From: Celerinatantimonas yamalensis
Lineage (GTDB): Bacteria; Pseudomonadota; Gammaproteobacteria; Enterobacterales; Celerinatantimonadaceae
Assembly: GCF_046054155.1 (NCBI RefSeq)
Contig: NZ_JBEQCT010000006.1
Coordinates: forward strand, 124,001 to 188,000
DNA length: 64,000 bases
Direction: 5' to 3'
Shown one piece after another: positions 63,284-64,000 of this stretch; positions within the stretch are counted from its first letter, which is position 1; each line of letters opens with the position of its first letter. The notes beneath the pieces are model-generated. The model had not been told where the DNA came from. It did not search any database and was given only the letters and a program-made list of their open reading frames with translations. The position numbers and the translations under genes are program-made.

Positions 63284-63976
63284 ATGAAACGGATGAGTTG
63301 TCAGGTTGAACTGCTAAGTCCCATCTTAGATGATGTTTATAATGTCGTCTTAACCCCCGACCAAAACGTCGATTTTACCGCAGGGCAATATTTACAAGTG
63401 GTGATGGCTGATGATGATAAGCGCCCCTTTTCGATCGCCAATGCCCCTGGGCAGCACACCCTTGAGTTACATATCGGCGCTCCTGCTAATAACGGCTATG
63501 CTGGCCAAGTGATTGAACGTTTGCACAGTCAACCAAGCATCGATGTGGAATTGCCCTTTGGCCGCGCGACCATTGATAAAGTGCCGCCACGTGATGTATT
63601 AGTGATGGTGGGAGGAACCGGTTTTTCTTATGCCAAATCACTGATCGAATATCTCAACCAAATTCCTCATCAGCAACGGGTCTATCTGTACTGGGGAGGA
63701 CGTAATTTAGGTGGGTTGTATCTATTTGAATTAGCGCAGCAGTGGCATGATGACAAAAAGATTGAATTTGTTCCGGTTATCGAGCAGAGCATTGCGCATT
63801 GGCAGGGAAAAATCGGGTTAGTTCATGAAGCCGTTTTAGCTGATTTTCCATCGATGAGCGAACTTGATGTGTATATTGCGGGGCGCTTTGAGATGGCGGC
63901 TGTCGCTCGTGATGCGTTTGTTGCACAAGGATTACCACTGTCGCAGTTACACGCTGACGCTTATGAATTCATTTAA
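63284..63976 (+). CDS. fre: NAD(P)H-flavin reductase
   Basis: A 230-residue soluble flavin reductase of the ferredoxin-NADP reductase fold. The flavin-binding RPFSIANAP motif lies near 47-55, the NAD(P)-binding VMVGGTGFSYAKSLIEYL near 107-124, and YLYWGGRNLGGLYL follows. It reduces free FMN/FAD or riboflavin with NAD(P)H. Its position after ubiD is common in gammaproteobacteria. The last 24 bases of the window follow it and show nothing. Confidence 0.95.
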   Translation: MKRMSCQVELLSPILDDVYNVVLTPDQNVDFTAGQYLQVVMADDDKRPFSIANAPGQHTLELHIGAPANNGYAGQVIERLHSQPSIDVELPFGRATIDKVPPRDVLVMVGGTGFSYAKSLIEYLNQIPHQQRVYLYWGGRNLGGLYLFELAQQWHDDKKIEFVPVIEQSIAHWQGKIGLVHEAVLADFPSMSELDVYIAGRFEMAAVARDAFVAQGLPLSQLHADAYEFI

Positions 63977-64000
63977 ACATTCCATAGCGTAAGTCCTTCA

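Noticed and set aside
1..64000. mobile elements, prophage or CRISPR
   Set aside because: No transposase, integrase, terminal repeats or regularly spaced repeats are seen anywhere in the window.

Overview
The window is chromosomal DNA of a gammaproteobacterium, and much of it is housekeeping sequence near the replication origin. The evidence is dnaA-dnaN-recF-gyrB in the usual order, ubiE-ubiJ-ubiB-tatABC-tatD-hemB, rho/trxA/rhlB/gppA, ubiD-fre, a 467-residue DnaA and gammaproteobacterial-type IbpA, Asd, PstSCAB-PhoU and CueR. The gene order recalls Aeromonadales/Alteromonadales/Vibrionales relatives; the genus cannot be fixed from the window. I see no rRNA, tRNA, insertion sequence, prophage or CRISPR array.

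Layout. 0-17 kb is a mixed metabolic stretch: a possible decayed gene at the left edge, a GNAT-like protein, pdxY-cytX, gldA, an NhaC antiporter with a structured leader, a membrane diguanylate cyclase, a Gfo/Idh/MocA oxidoreductase, a LysE exporter, photolyase, a TRIC/YicG channel, a chemoreceptor, arfB and asd. 17-24 kb holds the phosphate regulon operon pstS-pstC-pstA-pstB-phoU behind a Pho box, then a solitary glgC. 24-30 kb is the ubiquinone/Tat/haem cluster. 30.5-39.6 kb is the origin-proximal block: a small lipoprotein, a 1.2-kb gene-free stretch with four ParB-type parS palindromes (a fifth lies inside recF), ibpA with a sigma-32 promoter and a ROSE-type RNA thermometer, then gyrB-recF-dnaN-dnaA. 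39.6-42.8 kb is a copper module: a CueR-type operator, copA, cueR and a small coiled-coil membrane protein. 42.8-54 kb is a complete D-glucarate/galactarate pathway (gudP-gudX-gudD, garD, garL-garR-garK-cdaR). 54-64 kb carries an EamA transporter, a GNAT acetyltransferase, gppA-rhlB, trxA, rho, an unknown exported protein, ubiD and fre.

How the parts work together. GudP imports the diacid. GudD (and perhaps GudX) or GarD dehydrates it to 5-keto-4-deoxyglucarate. GarL splits this to pyruvate and tartronate semialdehyde, GarR reduces the semialdehyde and GarK phosphorylates the glycerate. CdaR is encoded last in the gar operon. A motif TTGGGCA-NN-TGCCCAA upstream of garL recurs in degenerate form between gudP and garD, and is a candidate CdaR operator. 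The parS cluster marks a likely ParABS centromere next to the dnaA operon. No convincing oriC (DnaA-box cluster) and no parAB genes are visible here.

The most interesting items are the parS cluster with one site embedded in a perfect 34-bp palindrome, the gene-free region around it, the candidate CdaR operator, the ibpA heat-shock control region, the nhaC leader and the unknown exported proteins. No wholly new multi-gene system is evident.
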